From: Rostratula benghalensis
Lineage: Eukaryota; Chordata; Aves; Charadriiformes; Rostratulidae
DNA: 64,000 nucleotides
Direction of reading: 5' to 3'
Assembly: GCA_013399305.1 (NCBI GenBank)
Contig: VXAI01000021.1
Coordinates: forward strand, 4,760,171-4,824,170
Both the position numbers and the translations under genes were made by a program. Below are positions 32,501 through 44,389 of the stretch, one piece after another (within the stretch, counting starts at the first letter, position 1; each line of letters starts with the position of its first letter). Under the pieces are notes generated by a model, which had not been told where the DNA came from, did no database searches, and saw nothing but the letters and a program-made list of their open reading frames with translations.

Positions 32501-35500
32501 ATTTTTAATCCCTAAAGAAATTGAGGATTCTTTGATGATTTTCTCAGATTTTATTTAAAAATATTTTTGAAGAACATGAGAGTACCTTTACTTAAAAGTG
32601 CAATAACTTGTATCATTAGAAAAACAATTTTGGGGTTATGGTAATTGGTTCAAATGTACTTAGGGTTGTTTGACTTCAGCTTTGTTTAATGGGAGATGCG
32701 TATGCAGTTTGTATTTTTCCAAATGTAAAAGGCAAATACTATTGTACAAACTCACCCATGCTGCTCTTTGTGCTTATGGTCACGCTTTTGTGGTAGCTGA
32801 TGGAGTTCCTTAGTGATAATAATGAAGCGGCAGCTGCTGATGTCTTGGAGTTTGTGCGGGAAGCGATCCAGCGATTTGATAACCTCAGACCTCTTATTGT
32901 TGAGAAGATGCTGGAAGTCTTTCACTCTATTAAATCTGTCAAGTAAGTCCAAAATATTATATCAAACAGATATTGGAGCACTCTGGGGCTCTCTTGCATT
33001 GCATGTATATTGTCATTAAATATGTACAAACCCCCCTTGCAACCCCTACACAAAGAATAACTGAAGCTGAGATGTTTTGAGGATAGATGATTTCTAGCTA
33101 GGGCTATGTTTTTGTCGCCTTGTACAAAAAGTATGCTGGGTGCTTATTGCATCAAATGAAGAGAGTAAGTTCAAATTTCATTTTTATAATGCAATTGCTA
33201 ATTGTATTTCCACTTCTTAGGAGATATCATTGCTGATGAAGCTTTAAAGTGGTATGTGTTAAAATAGACTTAGGAAGGGAATGCAGCAAGAATTTGCACA
33301 TGTAGGCAACTGGCAATACTTAGTGTACATTTATTAGAAACCACAGTCTAACATAGACTGTGCTTTGGAGTCTGCAAAGCTTCTTTAATACCTTCTAGGG
33401 CTCTAATCACTGTCAAGACAACACTCTGACATTCTTCCAATACACAGGAAACAGAATCCGGTCTTCCTTGTCATCTCATTAAGTGGGGAAAAAAAGAAAC
33501 ATCTAAAACTTTGAGATTTTTTTTTTTTCCTTAATCCTTATATAAAGGAAAAATTAGTTTCTTTCAGTTAAATTGAGAAATTACAGTTGACTTTATTAAC
33601 ATACAGTAGAGTTACTTCATTATTATCATAATGAAATTTAATTTTGTGAATATCAAGTTTAAAACAGATGGAAATAAATTCAAAGCAGAGAGTATATCTC
33701 ATGTGATATACCTGTTCATTAGTTTACTAAGGCTGAAATGGTGATTGTTCTTGATCAAACTTGCTGTCTTTACAAATCCAAGGGGATGCAATTCAAGACT
33801 GGCCTTTACCATCTGACAATAAATCACTTCCCTTGATACTAATTTGAATATATCATAATAACATGACTTAAGTTACTGTTCTTATCATAGGATTTATCGA
33901 GGAGCTTTGTGGATCCTTGGAGAATATTGCAGCTCAAAGGAAGATATACAAAGTGTAATGACAGAAGTTCGCAGATCACTTGGAGAGGTGTGGTTATTTC
34001 ACTGGGCTAGGTCTTTGTGGTTTTACTTACTATTACGCAGTGTGTTTTCTAAGAAAAAGGTATTTTTAAAAAGCTAGGTAAGATACAGCAGGGTTTTGGG
34101 CACTTATGGTATGTGATGGTGTGTGCCCAAGAAATCTAAAGTAAAAACTACTTTTGCGTTTGGGTTTTTTGTTGTTCTGGGTCTTTTTTAAAGTAGTGTA
34201 CCTGAAGCTAGCATACACTGAGAATAAGTGATAGCTGTTAAGAGGAGAGATGAGAAATTCCTTATTTCTGAACACAATGGCAATTTTAAGATAATTATAT
34301 ATACACTAAAAAATGGAGGAGTGCTTTAGGTCTGGATTGTTCTGAGAGCCATCTAAGACAATATATGCAATGTGAGCTTTATTGCATGGGTCAGAGTCTT
34401 TTGTATTTACTTCAACATCTGCCTATCTCCTTAAATTCTCTCAAAACTGCTCTACTGTAACTGACGCTTTATTATATAAACCTTCTGCAGAGCAAACCTA
34501 TCTCTTCTTATATTAATTATAACAATTGTTTCCTGTTTGTTTCTAGATCCCAATAGTAGAATCTGAAATCAAGAAAGAAACTGGTGAGTTAAAACCTGAA
34601 GAAGAGGTGTCCGTGGGTCCAGCCCAAAAGCTGGTGACAGAGATGGGCACTTACGCAACACAGAGTGCTCTCAGTAGTTCACGACCTGCCAAAAAGGAAG
34701 AAGACAGGTATTAAGGATTTCATTTAAATCTAGCTGATACTTTATCATTTATACATAAAGTCTCCTTGCGAATTTAATTGGATACAGAGAATGTTGCCTT
34801 CAGATTTAAATATCTTTTTCCTTAATATCACCTTGCACTGTTTAATACGTGCCATAGTTTATTTCATTGGTAGCCAGAACAATTGCTATATTAATCAGTG
34901 CAGGTGGGCTACATCTTCTTGACTACTCAGTATCATCTCAAAGCCACAATGAAATCATTATTCATTATGCTTTTCACTCCCTATCCTCTGTGGAAATGGC
35001 TATGTGACTTAAGAATCTGGAAGATAGAGAAGATTATCTCTATCTGGAAGATTACTTCTAGAGTTCAAAAAAAAGCAACTTCTGAGACCTTTCAAGCTTA
35101 TTTTGTTTATACAGTGTTGATGTTAAAAGCATGAAGATAAGTAGGCTGAACTAGTTTTCTGATTATCTTCTGTCTTTGCAGACCTCCGTTACGAGGATTC
35201 CTGCTTGATGGCGATTTCTTTGTTGCAGCTTCTCTTGCTACAACTTTAACTAAGATCGCTCTGCGATACGTGTCGCTAGTACAGGAAAAGAAGAAGCAAA
35301 ATGTAAGTAATCTCTTTTCGCTGTAGTTGCAAAGAAGAGCTGGTTGTTGCCTCTTCTTTTAAACAGATCCTTAATTGGTGTAAGTCCCAAGTGAAGTGCA
35401 AGTTACAGGACAGGGTAATAATGGTAATTTGGGTCACAAACAGGGCCTACTGCTTTTCAGTCACTCTAAAAAGTCTCTAAATCATGCTGCTTGGTTTATA

Positions 35501-38500
35501 GATAAGTAATCAAATCATAAAATCTCTGAACAGATTAATGTGCACTTTTTTGTGAATAAGTCTGTGTTGTGGTTTAGCAACTAGGATGGTACAGCCTCTC
35601 ACTCCCCCCGCATCCTAGGAGGCTAGGGCTCTTCTCCCTCCTCTTCTGGGAAAGGGGAAAAAAACCCTCATGCGTTGAGATAAAGACAGTTTAATAGAGC
35701 AATAATGGGAAAGGAAGTAACAGTAATAACAATAGTAACAGAATATACAAGACACAAGTGACTCTCACTGCCCAGTGAATTGGTTGCTCAGCCCAACCCA
35801 AGCACAGATTGTGGATTCTGTGCCCTGCAGCCAACCCCTGTTTATATACTGAGTGTGACCTTGTTCTATGGTGTGGAATATTCCATTGGTCATTCTATTT
35901 TTCTGTCTATGCTCCTTCTCAGCTTCCATGGGAAGGTAGAAAAAGTTCTTGATTAGTATAAAAATCACTTAGCAACAACTAAAACAATACGTATTATTGA
36001 CATTCCTTTCATATCAAATCCGAAAATGCAGAAAGCACTACAAAGAAAATTCTGTCAGCTGAAACCGGGACAGAAATAAACATTTCTGTAAAGCTGTGTA
36101 AAATGCAATAATTTCCTTCCATTCTGTTTCCTTTTTCCTCTGTTTCAGTCCTTTATTGCTGAATCTATGCTGCTGATGGCAACTATTCTCCATTTGGGAA
36201 AGTCCTCTCTTCCCAAGAAGCCAATTACAGATGACGATGTGGATCGTATTTCCTTGTGTCTGAAAGTTTTGTCAGAATGTTCTCCTCTCATGAATGATAT
36301 TTTCAACAAAGAATGCAGACAGTCCCTCTCTCATATGCTGTCAGCCAAGCTAGAAGAGGAGAAACTTTCCCAGAAGGTGAGCTGTTTTAAGTGTGTAACT
36401 ATGAACACTTGAAATTTTCTATGGATGTTCACATCCAAGCAGGTCCCAGAAACATTGCTGTTTGTGTGTAAGTTGGCTATTATTTGACTTTGTTTCTTCA
36501 CAAAGGAATGGCATTTGTTTTGAATTCTTGAATATTTCTTTTCCTGCAGAAAGAATCTGAGAAGAGGAATGTAACAGTTCAGCCAGATGATCCCATTTCC
36601 TTCATGCAGCTTACTGCTAAAAATGAAATGAGCTCTAAAGAAGACCAGTTTCAGCTTAGCCTTCTTGCAGCAATGGGAAACACACAGAGGAAAGAGGCTG
36701 CTGATCCTCTTGCATCCAAACTCAATAAGGTAATGTGAAAGTCAGTGTTTTAATTATATCCACTTTGTGCTGCCCATGTACAGGATGAACTTTGGGAATC
36801 ACAGGCTGGCACTGATGAACCAGGCTTTGCTGGTTGATTGTAAAGGCCCAGGTATTTACTGGTTAGGATCAGGAGAAAGAAAAGCCCTTGTGCTTAAAGT
36901 TGTTAGCCTCTTCATGTGAGAGGGGAATAATAAGGAATAATGTCTTCTCTGCATGCTGATGGCATGTGGAGAAGACAGTAAGGTTGTTTGCTGGCCTGAT
37001 GAGCCCAGTAAGGTTCACAGGGAAGAGAGCAGGTATGTCACAAGTGATTAAGAAAAGGTTTCTTAAGCTGCCATATCCTATTGCCAAATGCAGTGCATCC
37101 TTGTTCTACTTCTTGTACTAATTTTTTGCAGAGAAGGTCCAAAGAGAAGTCTCTTGATTCATTTATTAGTTATAGTTAAAAAACTGGGCTTTTCACTCTT
37201 TAAAAGTCTGAGTGAATTCTTTTTACTGTTTAAAGTTACCATTTCATTTTAAGTTTACTATTTTTTTTGTCCTGCTGATCTTTTTAAGAATAAATGGCAT
37301 TACAGCCTATATTTTAGGAACTCTAGGTGGATTCCATACAGAATACATTTCATCTGGAAAGGTTTTATAATTGTAGTGTATATGCAAAAGTTCATACACA
37401 CTGGAGGTGTTGGTTGACAGCTGGTTGAACATGAGCCAGCAGTGTGCCCAGGTGGCCAAGAAGGCTGGCAGCATCCTGGCCTGTATCAGGAACAGTGTGG
37501 TCAGCAGGACTCAGGAGGTGATTGTCCCCCTTTACTCAGCACTGGTGAGGCCCCATCTCGAGTTCTGCATACAGTTTTGGGCCCCTTACCACAAAAGAGA
37601 CACTGAGGTGCTGGAGTGGACCCAGAGAAGGGCAACGGAGCTGGTGAGGGGTCTGGAGAATAAGCCCTATGAGGAGGAGCTTAAGGGAGCTGGGGTTGTT
37701 CAGCCTGGAGAAGAGGATGCTGAGGGGTAGACTTTATTGCTCTCTGCAACTACCTGAAAGGAGGGTGTAGAGAGGTGGGGGTCGGTCTCTCCGCCCAAGT
37801 CACAGGCGATAGGACAGGAGGAAATGGCCTTAAGTTGCACAGGGAGGTTCAGATTGGATATCAGGAAAAATTTTTACACTCAAAAGGTTATTAAGCATTG
37901 GAGCAGGCTGTCCAGGGAAGTGGTTGACAAACCTGGAGGTATTTGAAAGAGGGGTTGACATAACGCTCAGTGACATGGTTTAGTGGTGGGTTGTTTTTTA
38001 TCAGTTAGGTTGATGGTTGAACTAGATGATCTCAAAGGTCCCTTCCAACCTAGATAATTCTATGATTCTATGACATGTGAAGGAAGGATGCAGCTAAATG
38101 TATTTGTAAGAATAACACAGTCAATGTGGGGTTTAGCTATAAACTGGTGACTCTTCTTTTTCTTTCTCAGGTTACTCAGCTGACAGGTTTCTCAGACCCC
38201 GTATATGCAGAAGCGTATGTCCATGTCAATCAGTATGACATTGTGCTGGATGTGCTTGTGGTCAACCAGACCAGTGACACTCTGCAAAACTGCACACTAG
38301 AACTGGCCACGCTAGGTAAGGAACTCTGATGGAAACAAAGCAACAGTTGAGTAGCAGAGAGGTGCTGGGTGCTTGTATCCACTTGTAGGGAGTTTCTGAA
38401 ACACTTATATATACATAAAAAATCTATGCCAGCTAGTTGCCATTTTGAAAGCATGTTTTAGGATGCCTTTAAAAACACTTTTTTCCAAAAGGTAGAAGAC

Positions 38501-41500
38501 TTATATCTACTGGCACTGACAACTTTATCTGACTGATACAAACCATCATCAGATTTTGAACTTTATCATGCTTTTTTTTTTGCTAGAAAAACAGCTTTCC
38601 ATTTCCCCTAATCCCCTTGTCCTGAAATACGGACAGGTTTTTTTTTTATATATACTTTTTCCCCATTGTGCTGTTACCATACAGCAAGAGGACAAAATCC
38701 AAATTGGTATGGAGCAGACATCAGGCAACAGAAAGCCAGGTGCCTGAGGTGGTTCTCACACTCAGCCTGAAGTACCTAAATACTGCATTTACTGAGCTGA
38801 ACCATCCCTCTACCAACAGCTGCACCACAAACTTGCTTGAACGGTACTGGGACTTCATTAACTACTTCTAGGGGAGGGACTGGAACAGATAATCCAAAAC
38901 CAGTTACCAGTTTCATGTGAGTTATCGTGTGCTTTGACAGTCAAGAGTTGAAATATGTTTACAACATACTAGGAGAATGTATGTTACGTACTTAAAATTG
39001 ACCTAAATATGACCGGAGGGACATAACCTTCCTCCTAATCTTTTGTGAATCATTTGATCAGGGTAATGATGGAGACAAATAAAACAAATGTATTACTTAA
39101 GTTGTAATTTTCTATTTATCAGCTCAGGAAAGCAGAAATCTGTATTTCCCAGCTGGAGTCTTCAGATACATTGCAAAAACTGACTTGGTGCATCACTTGT
39201 ATGTAGAGCTGATGCTGTTTGTGCTGTGTTCTCAAACTGCGCAGTTCGATAGAACTGAAGACTCTTGCTTAAAGGACTAGAAAAAGTACAACTCTTACTG
39301 TGTCCTGGGAGCAATTATATTCAAAATCAAGGTGGTACTTTGACCTGTTTAGAAATAGCGTAGTGCATGTAATACTGGACATTGAACTTTGGTTTTTAGA
39401 CACGTGACTGTAGGATTAGGTATTCTGATGTTGTCAGGTATTAAAACACATGGTAAAATTAACCATTTCCTGATGGTTAAAAACTTAATACAAGACTCAA
39501 TCCAAAGCTAATTTAGGTCAGTATTTACATTTGTCTTCATTTGGATTTGGTTGAACACACTAGTATTTCAACTGAAATTTTAAAGGTAAGGTAAAGTCTT
39601 TTGTCTTGCAGATAGCAAAAACCACCAAACCAAACAAAAAATACTCCAAATCAACAAATCCCTTTATGGTGGTATTTAATGCAACTCTGTAGACAATAGA
39701 ATTGAATGACAAGAAAATAAAAAAAAATACGTTCCAAAAGCTAGACTCAGTGTCTGTTGTTAAATTTCTCTGATCTCCATCATGCCATTTCTTTACACAG
39801 GTGATCTGAAACTTGTGGAAAAACCTTCTCCTCTGACACTTGCTCCACATGATTTTGCAAACATCAAAGCTAATGTCAAAGTCGCTTCAACAGAAAATGG
39901 AATAATTTTTGGTAATATTGGTAAGTAAATAATTTAATGTGTAGCATTTCTTAAATGCATAATGAGCTCAAAAATAATGTAAACACTTCATACCTGAAGA
40001 GGAAATGAAATGGTCGATATAACATATGAATATTTTTGTGATGATTTTCTAGAACAAAATATTGGTTTTACTCTAGAATTTTAGTAGACCATGTTACCTT
40101 TAGAATGATTGTCAGCATGGTACTTGAACCCAAGTCTCTGAATTTGTGATGAGTGAGGCAGCCTCACCTGAGAGACCAATATATTTAAAGTTCTGTGGCA
40201 ACTGGGTAAAGCACTTGAAGGGGACAGAAGTCAACAATGAGTCTGAGGAAGCTGACTGTTGTTAACTGGCAGGTGGTAACTGAGCACTCTGATTTACTGC
40301 AAACTGACTTTTTTTAACCATGAAGGTGGTTTGTGTTTTTTATTGCAGTGTATGATGTCTCTGGAGCAGCCAGCGACAGAAACTGTGTGGTTCTCAGCGA
40401 TATTCACATTGACATCATGGATTACATCCAGCCTGCTTCCTGTACAGATGCTGAGTTCAGACAGATGTGGGCAGAATTTGAGTGGGAAAACAAAGTTAGT
40501 TTTATTTTTGTATGTTATTTGGGGGTTTTGTTGATGAGATGTAATTCTGTTTCTTGTTTCTGCTTTAGCTCCTTGCAATCCACATTACCTCTTGTGATAG
40601 GAACCTCATTCAACATTGGATATTGACCTCTAGTAACTCGTTCCCCTATTGTTATCTTATGTGTTTCACAAGCTTAGTGATGCAGTAGCTATTATTTTTT
40701 TTTCTCTATAAAAGAAGTGTGTCCATTGAGTCTTACCTCCTGTGCAGAAGGTGTCCAAATTGTGTGGTGGTTGCTGTGTATTTTGGCTCAAAGGTGAAAT
40801 AGCAACAAGTGTAAGTTGATGCTGAGACTGCGGAACTGGGCACACTGCTTAGTCTCTCCAGTTCTGATTTACGTTGTGTTTGTTTGGTGGTGGTGGGTTT
40901 GTGTTTGGTTTTTTTTTTTTTATCATAGGTGTTTTGGGTTGCAAGGGACCTTTTAAAGATCATTGAGTCTAACCACCCTGCCGTGGGCAGGGACATGGAT
41001 CACTTCATTACCTTGCGATACAGCTGTAGTGCACAGAGTGGTTATGGATGCTATGTAATACCAACAAAGCAGTAGGTGTGCTTAATAATTTAGGGGGTGC
41101 CCAAATGGTTTGTTACAGACCTGTTGAAAAAGGGCTTAAGGGAGATAACCTCATGCAACAGAACAACATAATTAAAGAATAGAGTAGAAGTATTAAAGAA
41201 GAACGAGAGATCTTGTACAGAAACTGTAGCCTTGTTTGCTGTGTGTATTTACAAGTATTCGCCTGGGAGCAGATTTAAGTTCCCTCATGGGCAACTTGTA
41301 AGCGATAAATTTTAACCCATAATATGTGAAGCCTTAGCACTTTGTAAACTGCTCCTAAAAGTTGTGTTAAAAGGCAATTGAAACAAGACCAGCAATACTC
41401 AAGGAGGCCAATGCAGCCCAGAGACTTTGTTACTAGAAGAGAAATATGAAAGTAATTTTTATCATTAGTTAAAAGCAAGCTCTTAGATCATACACCAATT

Positions 41501-44117
41501 TTTCCTGTGCTAGCAATATCTAAATTGTATTTGGACAGGAAGTATCCCAGTTTCTCTGGAGTGTGTTCAGCAGAGTGTCATATTCACCCAATACATTGTA
41601 CAAACCATGGTCATAGCATGGAATTCCCACCCTTTAACAAGTGGGTGGCAGGAGGTGAAGGCTTTGTATTGTGCCACCACATAACGTGATTTGGAGCTAG
41701 CTTACTGCATGTGGTCCTCAAGGAGAAATGTGGCAGTAATCTTTATAGGGTCCTGAAGAAAAGATGGTTTCAGAAATGCCTGAGAAGCTAAGTAAAGTAC
41801 TTGTGGGTTTTTCCCTTCTTGAAGGTTACAGTGAATACCAACATCATTGATCTAAATGAATACTTACAGCACATACTGAAGTCAACCAATATGAAATGCC
41901 TGACTCCAGAGAAGGTGAGTTATTTGCTTGAAGAGTTTTAGACACCCCTATTAGTTGGTTTGCTTTGTTTAATTTGTTTTGCATTATTAAAGACACTCAA
42001 TTACAATATGAAATAGTACATATACTTCAGAGTTTTTTGAATGAGCTTTCTGAAGCGAATTAAAGCAGGTTAATGTTACCAAAATTCAGTGTCACTTAAT
42101 CACTTCAGCTATTTCTCACCCAGCTAGAAAATCAGAATGTCTATTTTAATTTGTAGTAGCTAAGCTGTAATACGGATTTGATGGAACCGTCTGGTTGCAT
42201 GCAGGTGGGTTTTTTTCAGTAGCTCCAAGTTCTGTCCTCCTCTGTCAAAATTTAGCTTTTTTTTTTTTGCCAATTTAGCATTTATGTTTGAAAGCAAAGT
42301 ATGTATATAGAATAGCTATCTGATAGAATATGTAATGGTTATCAGGTAATGTATGTGTAGTAGCCAAAATAGGTATAGCAGCTATTGCTACTGTTTAGCT
42401 TCTTTACCATTTTACTGTTCATTAAATGAGATAAAAATCCCATCCTACCTTGTTTTGATGAATATTGTAGATTGAATAACGTTGAATATTAATTTTAGAA
42501 GGCGGCCATCACTGTTTCCCGTGGCATGATTCTCACATGAAAGAAGTTTAAATGTTAAATACTGATACTTGTTTAGCTGTACGTAGGATGAATTAAAATC
42601 CACTTTAAGTGCTTGGGCCTTTCCTAAAGAGTTGAAATGTGTTTTTTGCAGGCACTTTCTGGTTATTGTGGCTTTATGGCAGCCAATCTTTACGCGCGTT
42701 CCATATTTGGAGAAGATGCACTTGCAAATGTCAGCATTGAAAAGCCAATTCATCTCGGACCAGAGGCGCCTGTCACTGGTCACATACGAATCCGTGCAAA
42801 GAGCCAGGTAAGGTGGCTTCTATTCAGAGCACTGTTTCTCCTTGTCATTTTAAAGAAAATGTACTAAGCACCCTAAAAATGCTTAGCTTCTGGTGTTTGG
42901 TGAATAGGAAAGTTTTTAGGGAAGAAGAATACAGAAACTTCAGCCTTAATATTAAAAACCTATCTTAGACACATTTTGTGAGAAAAATACAACTTTTTAG
43001 TTAGGCATAATCATACCCTAAAAGCACATTGTACATTTTCTCCCCCAGTGCATTATTGTGAAATGGACCTTTGGGCCAAGATTTTTTATTTTATCCATCG
43101 CACTGCAAACAAGATAGCATACTTGATTTGCTTTTAAATTAAGACAAATGCTACCAGAGGTTCCTTGATCAGTTTCCTACTGAATTACATATTTCAATTT
43201 CACATAACAAGGAAATTTTATGCATGTAATTGCTGTGCACGGATTGATTTTAAAACCAGAACAAAACACACAACCCTTCAGTAGCATTGTCTAAAGGTAC
43301 ACCTATGAGTCTGCTATGGATTTTAGAACTGAAAAAGTACAAAGTTTGGAATTGCTTAATAACAAAAAAGCCACCCAATAAAAGCATTTTAAACAGTGTA
43401 CAATGAAGTTCTGCCTGAGAATTTTCACATTCATCACATAAAACCATTTAGTTTGTTGCTTTAGATATTTGACAGAGGTTTATTTTTTCTAATATGTTTA
43501 CAGAGGCATTTTTACATATTACTGCATTCAATTATCTGTGCAAGCTTAGTTTCATTTTAAGATCATTCTGCTGATTAAGTGGATTTATTTGTGAAATTTC
43601 TTTTGAGATTTCTTCAGTTTCTATACCATATTGGTATGGTTCTGTGATTAAATTAATTTCTATAGCTTCAGTGCATTGAGTGCTAGTATCAGAACTGAGG
43701 CTTTCAAGCAGCTGAATTTCAGTAAATGGACTGACAGTTCCAATTTCTATAGTGACAGCATACTTCCAACTGGTGGGGGAAGGCCAAAAGGCTTACATTT
43801 TTTCATTTTTCTGCTTTTTGTATTGATAACAGAGCAGTTGCTAGCTCAAATTCGGGTTTCATTATTTCAATAATATATGTAGATCTAGCCTTTACCTAGT
43901 GTTAAGAAAGTGTATATGAATAAATGAACAGTTAGAAGTGCTTTCATTTCCATACCACTAACTTCATAGATTTCTGTATATGGAACTTTCATTTTAATAT
44001 AGATAAAGTTATTTTGAAGCATTCATGTAATGAATGTTGTCTTTCTCTCCCTTACAGGGAATGGCCCTGAGTCTTGGAGATAAAATCAATCTGTCTCAGA
44101 AGAAAACGAGTTTATAA
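26569..44117 (+). CDS. COPB1: COPB1, coatomer subunit beta (21 coding exons, 953 aa)
   Basis: Beta-COP is a large subunit of the COPI coat; with gamma-, delta- and zeta-COP it forms the adaptor-like subcomplex, recruited by ARF1-GTP to Golgi membranes for retrograde Golgi-to-ER and intra-Golgi transport. Coding exons: 26569-26659, 27250-27479, 28252-28421, 29057-29171, 29750-29842, 30357-30494, 31480-31599, 32035-32142, 32231-32377, 32797-32942, 33891-33987, 34547-34707, 35182-35302, 36149-36376, 36550-36729, 38171-38315, 39801-39920, 40349-40494, 41825-41914, 42652-42807, 44058-44117. All joins keep frame and give 953 codons plus TAA, the same length as human. An alpha-solenoid adaptin N-terminal region (about residues 20-540) is followed by a charged linker, the beta-C domain (about 670-805) and the appendage platform (about 810-940). 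An in-frame TAA at 26,557 lies just before the ATG, fixing the start. The protein ends KKTSL. Introns are GT-AG except the first coding one (GC-AG). Confidence 0.98.
26660..27249 (+). other. COPB1 GC-AG intron
   Basis: The exon ends CTAG and is followed by GCAAGT, not GT; the acceptor is TTTATAG before AAAAAGG. Only this junction gives the conserved reading NDL-E-KGDV, with glutamate 31 split as G|AA. GC-AG introns are a known ~1% class spliced by the major spliceosome, and the rest of the donor (AG|GCAAGT) fits that class well. A sequencing error turning T to C cannot be excluded from one sequence. Confidence 0.85.
35565..36072 (+). mobile_element. solo LTR, avian ERVL-like, in COPB1 intron 14
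   Basis: About 508 bases start TGTTGTGGTTTAG and end ACCGGGACA. Internal wording includes GAGATAAAGACAGTTTAATAG, a TATA-like TTTATATACTGAG (about 35,840) and GGTGTGGAATATTCCATTGG. This pattern is familiar from ERVL-type LTRs of passerine and other neoavian genomes (recognised from memory). No internal gag, pol or env follows, so it is a solo LTR left by recombination. A clear 5-base target duplication was not found, which suggests age or boundary uncertainty. It sits in sense orientation, 260 bases after the exon 14 donor and 76 bases before the exon 15 acceptor. Confidence 0.7.
37402..38074 (+). mobile_element. CR1 LINE fragment, 5'-truncated, in COPB1 intron 16
   Basis: The end of the CR1 ORF2 frame is recognisable: an open stretch (37,407-37,730) reads [15 protein letters not shown] and [20 protein letters not shown], typical of the post-RT region of CR1. 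The CR1 3' UTR follows (GGTTGAACTAGATGATCTCA, AAAGGTCCCTTCCAACCTAG) and two ATTCTATG octamers close the element at 38,074. It is in sense orientation, ending about 95 bases before the exon 17 acceptor. It is a dead copy with no reverse transcriptase core. Confidence 0.92.
40921..41005 (-). mobile_element. CR1 3' end, antisense, in COPB1 intron 19
   Basis: The stretch GTTTTGGGTTGCAAGGGACC, then TTTTAAAGATCATTGAGTCTA and CACCCTGCCGTGGGCAGGGA, is the reverse complement of the CR1 3' UTR. Only about 85 bases remain. It is unrelated to the coding exons on either side. Confidence 0.82.
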
Positions 44118-44367
44118 ATTTTACCTAATGTCTTTTCAGGTCTTTTACAATTTAACCTTAGGTATGTGGCTTTTGGGATCCAGAACATCTTCTATTCCTT
44201 AGTGTTCTGTAATTGTAGAAGCCAAGCTTTTGAGCTGAAGCATTCCAGCAGATAATTTATAGGTTCTCCATGATTGATACTGAGCAAAATTTTAAAATTC
44301 CAGTTTTTTTTCTTTGTCCTGGAAGTCATATTTCCTTTGTCTCTAATATATACTGATGCTCATAGTA

Positions 44368-44373
44368 CAATAA
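44368..44373 (+). terminator. COPB1 polyadenylation signal
   Basis: AATAAA lies 250 bases after the COPB1 stop codon and is followed within 25 bases by a GT-rich stretch (TACTGTTTTGTCTGG), as expected for a cleavage site. This gives a short 3' UTR. Confidence 0.75.
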
Positions 44374-44389
44374 ACAAATTCTGCCAGTA

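Noticed and set aside
37407..37730. A 107-codon ORF in COPB1 intron 16.
   Set aside because: It is the end of CR1 ORF2 and is annotated as a mobile element, not a host gene.
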